Below are positions 61,610-64,000 of a stretch of DNA of 64,000 nt, one piece after another; the stretch's first letter is position 1; every line of letters starts with the position of its first letter. The stretch is from Microlunatus endophyticus. GTDB lineage: Bacteria; Actinomycetota; Actinomycetes; Propionibacteriales; Propionibacteriaceae. Location of the stretch: positions 1-64,000 of the forward strand of contig NZ_BMMZ01000003.1 in the NCBI RefSeq assembly GCF_014646195.1, read 5' to 3'. Under the pieces are notes generated by a model. That model worked only from the letters and a program-made list of their open reading frames with translations. It did not search any database and had not been told where the DNA came from. Both the position numbers and the translations under genes were made by a program.

Positions 61610-62629
61610 ATGACGATTACTGCAGTTGCCGCCGAAGTGCGAGCGCAGCGACATTTCCAAGGCACCGTCAGGCGGCGGGTCACCTCGATCGTGATGATCG
61701 TGATCATCCTGGCCTTCGCAGCGGTGCTGGTCATGCCTGGACTCATCGCCCACACCAGCCCACTCGATAACGGGATGGACCTATTGGCCGCGCCGTCGGC
61801 ACATCATCCCTTCGGCACCGACCAGCTCGGCCGAGACATCTACGCCCGGGTGATCTTCGGAGCTCGGCCGGTACTGACGGCCAGTCTGCTGGGCGTGCTG
61901 TTGGCAAGCCTGGCCGGAGTGACGGTCGGCACCATCGGTGGCATCGCTCCCCGGTGGATCTCGACGGTCGTGATGCGGATCGTCGACATGCTGCTCGCCC
62001 TGCCCGTTCTCCTGATCGCGCTGATCCTGATCGCAACCATCGGGACCGGCCTCTGGAGCATCGTCATCGCTCTGGGGGTGGCGTACACACCCGGTTTTGC
62101 GCGCATCGTCGAAGCCTCGATCCGCAAGCTGCGCGCGATCGAATTCGTCCAGGCAGCAAGGATCTTCGGTTCCGGCGGTGTTCAGATCACCATCCGACAC
62201 CTGTTACCCAACCTGATCACCGAGGTGATCGTGATGGCCAGCAGCGCGATCGGGTGGGCCACGCTGACCGCGACGACGCTCAGCTTTCTCGGACTCGGCG
62301 TCCAGCTGCCCAATCCCGACTGGGGCAGCGATCTCGCAGCCGGTGCGACGAGCCTCTCCACGAATTGGTGGCTGCCGACCTTCCCGGGCCTGGCGATCAC
62401 CGTCACCATCCTGGTGGCCAATTACGCGGGCGACTGGATGATGGATCTCCTTGACCCTCGCCGGACCCGCAGCCACGCCCGTTTCCGCTTTCTCCGCGGA
62501 ATCGGACACACGATGCCCGCCGCAACGAACGCATCAGCGGCATCGGAAGGTGTGCCCGGCATGGCGGGTCCGGCCAGGGAAGCGGCCCCGCAGACCTCAT
62601 CGTCCACAGCCAGCGAAAGACAATCATGA
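61610..62629 (+). CDS. ABC transporter permease, DppC/OppC type
   Basis: A 339-residue permease. HPFGTDQLGRDIYARVIFGAR is the DppC signature, and the coupling loop reads EFVQAARIFGSGGVQITIRHLLP. After the sixth helix a hydrophilic tail of about 50 residues (Ala/Ser/Pro-rich, from HARFRFLRG) is longer than normal. The ATG at 61610 has AAAGGAGAAG upstream. The stop overlaps the ATPase start as ATGA, so both are made together. Confidence 0.94.
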   Translation: MTITAVAAEVRAQRHFQGTVRRRVTSIVMIVIILAFAAVLVMPGLIAHTSPLDNGMDLLAAPSAHHPFGTDQLGRDIYARVIFGARPVLTASLLGVLLASLAGVTVGTIGGIAPRWISTVVMRIVDMLLALPVLLIALILIATIGTGLWSIVIALGVAYTPGFARIVEASIRKLRAIEFVQAARIFGSGGVQITIRHLLPNLITEVIVMASSAIGWATLTATTLSFLGLGVQLPNPDWGSDLAAGATSLSTNWWLPTFPGLAITVTILVANYAGDWMMDLLDPRRTRSHARFRFLRGIGHTMPAATNASAASEGVPGMAGPAREAAPQTSSSTASERQS

Positions 62630-64000
62630 CCTCCGCCACGCCCCACGCCGATGCGTTGTCCACCGCCTCCGACCATCCGGTTCTTGCCGTACGCGATCTC
62701 CGGGTCGCGATCGACACCCCGGCCGGCGTGGTCCGTCCGGTCGACGGGGTCACTTTCGACGTCCGCCGCGGCGAGACACTCGGCGTGGTCGGAGAGTCTG
62801 GTTCAGGCAAGACGATGACCGCCATGGCGGTGCTACGCCTGCTCCCCGGCAACGGCCGCGTCGACTCCGGCTCCATCGAGTTCAACGGCACCAACCTGAC
62901 GAAGCTCTCCGGACCCGAACTGCGGTCGTTGCGCGGACGAGACATCGGGATGGTGTTCCAAGATCCCATGACCTCGCTCAACCCGACCCGGACCATCGGA
63001 AGCCAGCTCAGGGAGGCCTACCGGATCCACCATCGGAACAGTTCCAGGGCGGAGGCCGATCGTCGCGCGGTCGAGGTATTGTCCTTGGTCCGCATGCCCC
63101 GGCCACAGGACCGGCTCCGGAGCTACCCGCATCAGCTGTCCGGCGGCATGCGGCAGCGAGCGATGATCGCGATCGCCCTTGTCTGCGAGCCGAAACTGCT
63201 AGTTGCCGACGAGCCGACCACGGCCCTCGACGTCTCGATCCAAGCACAGATCCTCGAGCTGCTCGACGATCTCAAGCAGCGGCTCGGGATGGCCGTCATC
63301 CTGGTTACTCATGATCTTGGGGTGATCGCTGGGTATGCCGACCGCGTTGCCGTCATGTACGGCGGTCGGATCGTCGAGCAAGCTCCGACCCAGACCCTGT
63401 TCAGCGCTCCGCTGCATCGCTACACCCAAGCTCTGCTGGAATCGATGCCTACGGTCGAGATGGACCCGGACAGCGCGTTGACCTCGATCCCCGGATCTCC
63501 GCCCCAGCTGATCGATCTTCCGCCGATGTGCCGCTTCGCCGATCGCTGCCGCTACGCCGACCAGCTGTGTCGAGGTCAGGATCCTGTCTTGCTGGAGGTG
63601 GCTCCTGATCATGTGCACGCCTGTTTCCACGCAGGCCCCGCCGCGCCGCCGGAGTCGACGGACTCGCTCCTGGGACGACCGACGAGGCAACTGCCGGAGG
63701 CGGAGGACATCCCGGCAGGAGTGAGCTTGATCACCGCCGACCATCTGGAGAAGCAGTATCGGGTCAAGAGCGCCGACCTGTTCGGTCGTTCCCGCCCGCT
63801 GCACGCGGTCTCCGATGTCAGTTTCGAGGTCCGGGCCGGGGAAACCCTGGGAATCGTGGGCGAATCCGGTTCGGGAAAGACTACCGTCGGACGGCTCCTC
63901 GTCGGACTCGAGCAGTCGACCAAGGGCTCAGTCACCGGCGTGGGGGTACCGACCGGACGGGCCCGAGCCGGGACAGTGCAGATGATGTTCCAGGACTCCG
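62626..64000 (+). CDS. fused DppD-DppF-type ABC ATPase, truncated by the window end
   Basis: The first 458 residues of a double ATPase. Half one is complete: Walker A GESGSGKT at about 50-57, signature LSGGMRQR, Walker [13 protein letters not shown] and the C-terminal cysteine motif [14 protein letters not shown]. Half two begins at about residue 370 with a second Walker A GESGSGKT (near 417-424), and its Q-loop starts at the window edge (MMFQDS). The layout matches the fused ATPase at 27063, but the two are clearly different in sequence, so they serve separate importers. The ATG overlaps the permease stop. Confidence 0.95.
   Translation, partial: MTSATPHADALSTASDHPVLAVRDLRVAIDTPAGVVRPVDGVTFDVRRGETLGVVGESGSGKTMTAMAVLRLLPGNGRVDSGSIEFNGTNLTKLSGPELRSLRGRDIGMVFQDPMTSLNPTRTIGSQLREAYRIHHRNSSRAEADRRAVEVLSLVRMPRPQDRLRSYPHQLSGGMRQRAMIAIALVCEPKLLVADEPTTALDVSIQAQILELLDDLKQRLGMAVILVTHDLGVIAGYADRVAVMYGGRIVEQAPTQTLFSAPLHRYTQALLESMPTVEMDPDSALTSIPGSPPQLIDLPPMCRFADRCRYADQLCRGQDPVLLEVAPDHVHACFHAGPAAPPESTDSLLGRPTRQLPEAEDIPAGVSLITADHLEKQYRVKSADLFGRSRPLHAVSDVSFEVRAGETLGIVGESGSGKTTVGRLLVGLEQSTKGSVTGVGVPTGRARAGTVQMMFQDS

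Overview
The window is high-GC DNA packed with genes on both strands. It reads as the chromosome of an actinobacterium, most likely of the Propionibacteriales; a Microlunatus-like Propionibacteriaceae is my guess, not a proof. The signs are an IdeR-type iron regulator, a stand-alone actinobacterial acVLRF1 protein, an ileS T-box leader ending at the ribosome binding site, a SAM-IV type riboswitch, frequent GTG/TTG starts and many 4-nt start/stop overlaps. I see no insertion sequence, prophage or CRISPR array.

Layout. 1-9.4 kb: end of an MFS exporter, a K+/H+ antiporter, ileS with its T-box leader, a TetR/oxidoreductase pair with two identical operators, a riboswitch-controlled class V aminotransferase, and an RNHCP gene broken by one base. 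9.9-18 kb: a small-molecule kinase, an MFS carrier, a DinB-fold protein, a penicillin-acylase-family hydrolase, an FmdB zinc ribbon, a SAF-domain protein and a VapBC toxin-antitoxin pair. 18.1-21.8 kb: the lutABC lactate oxidation operon and a nitroreductase, closed by a strong terminator. 21.9-31.1 kb: a UDP-sugar pyrophosphorylase and a five-gene oligopeptide-type ABC importer with a fused double ATPase and two tandem binding proteins of exactly equal length.

31.3-39.2 kb: PH-like membrane protein, tRNA-Arg(CCT), thioredoxin, methyltransferase, ideR, and an amino-sugar operon (SIS isomerase/deaminase, ROK kinase, NagA, class II aldolase) divergent from a DeoR regulator across a perfect palindrome. 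39.2-39.9 kb: a gene-poor stretch rich in repeats that also carries a 12-codon micro-ORF behind a Shine-Dalgarno sequence complementary to nearly the whole 16S rRNA tail. It lies upstream of the acVLRF1 ribosome-rescue-type gene.

39.9-53.9 kb: acVLRF1, pdxH (with a repeat-derived insertion), serC, a secreted propeller-like protein, a 30-residue membrane microprotein, a serine hydrolase, a ThrE exporter, anmK, a small-molecule kinase, and a mannan pair (GH92 mannosidase, Tat-exported GH76 endo-mannanase). 53.9-64 kb: one divergent catabolic locus. Leftward run an M20 amidohydrolase, an ABC binding protein, two metal-dependent hydrolases and an SDR; rightward run a double-length Lrp/AsnC regulator, two permeases and a fused ATPase cut by the window end. 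Together they look like uptake and breakdown of an amide- or peptide-like substrate that I cannot identify.
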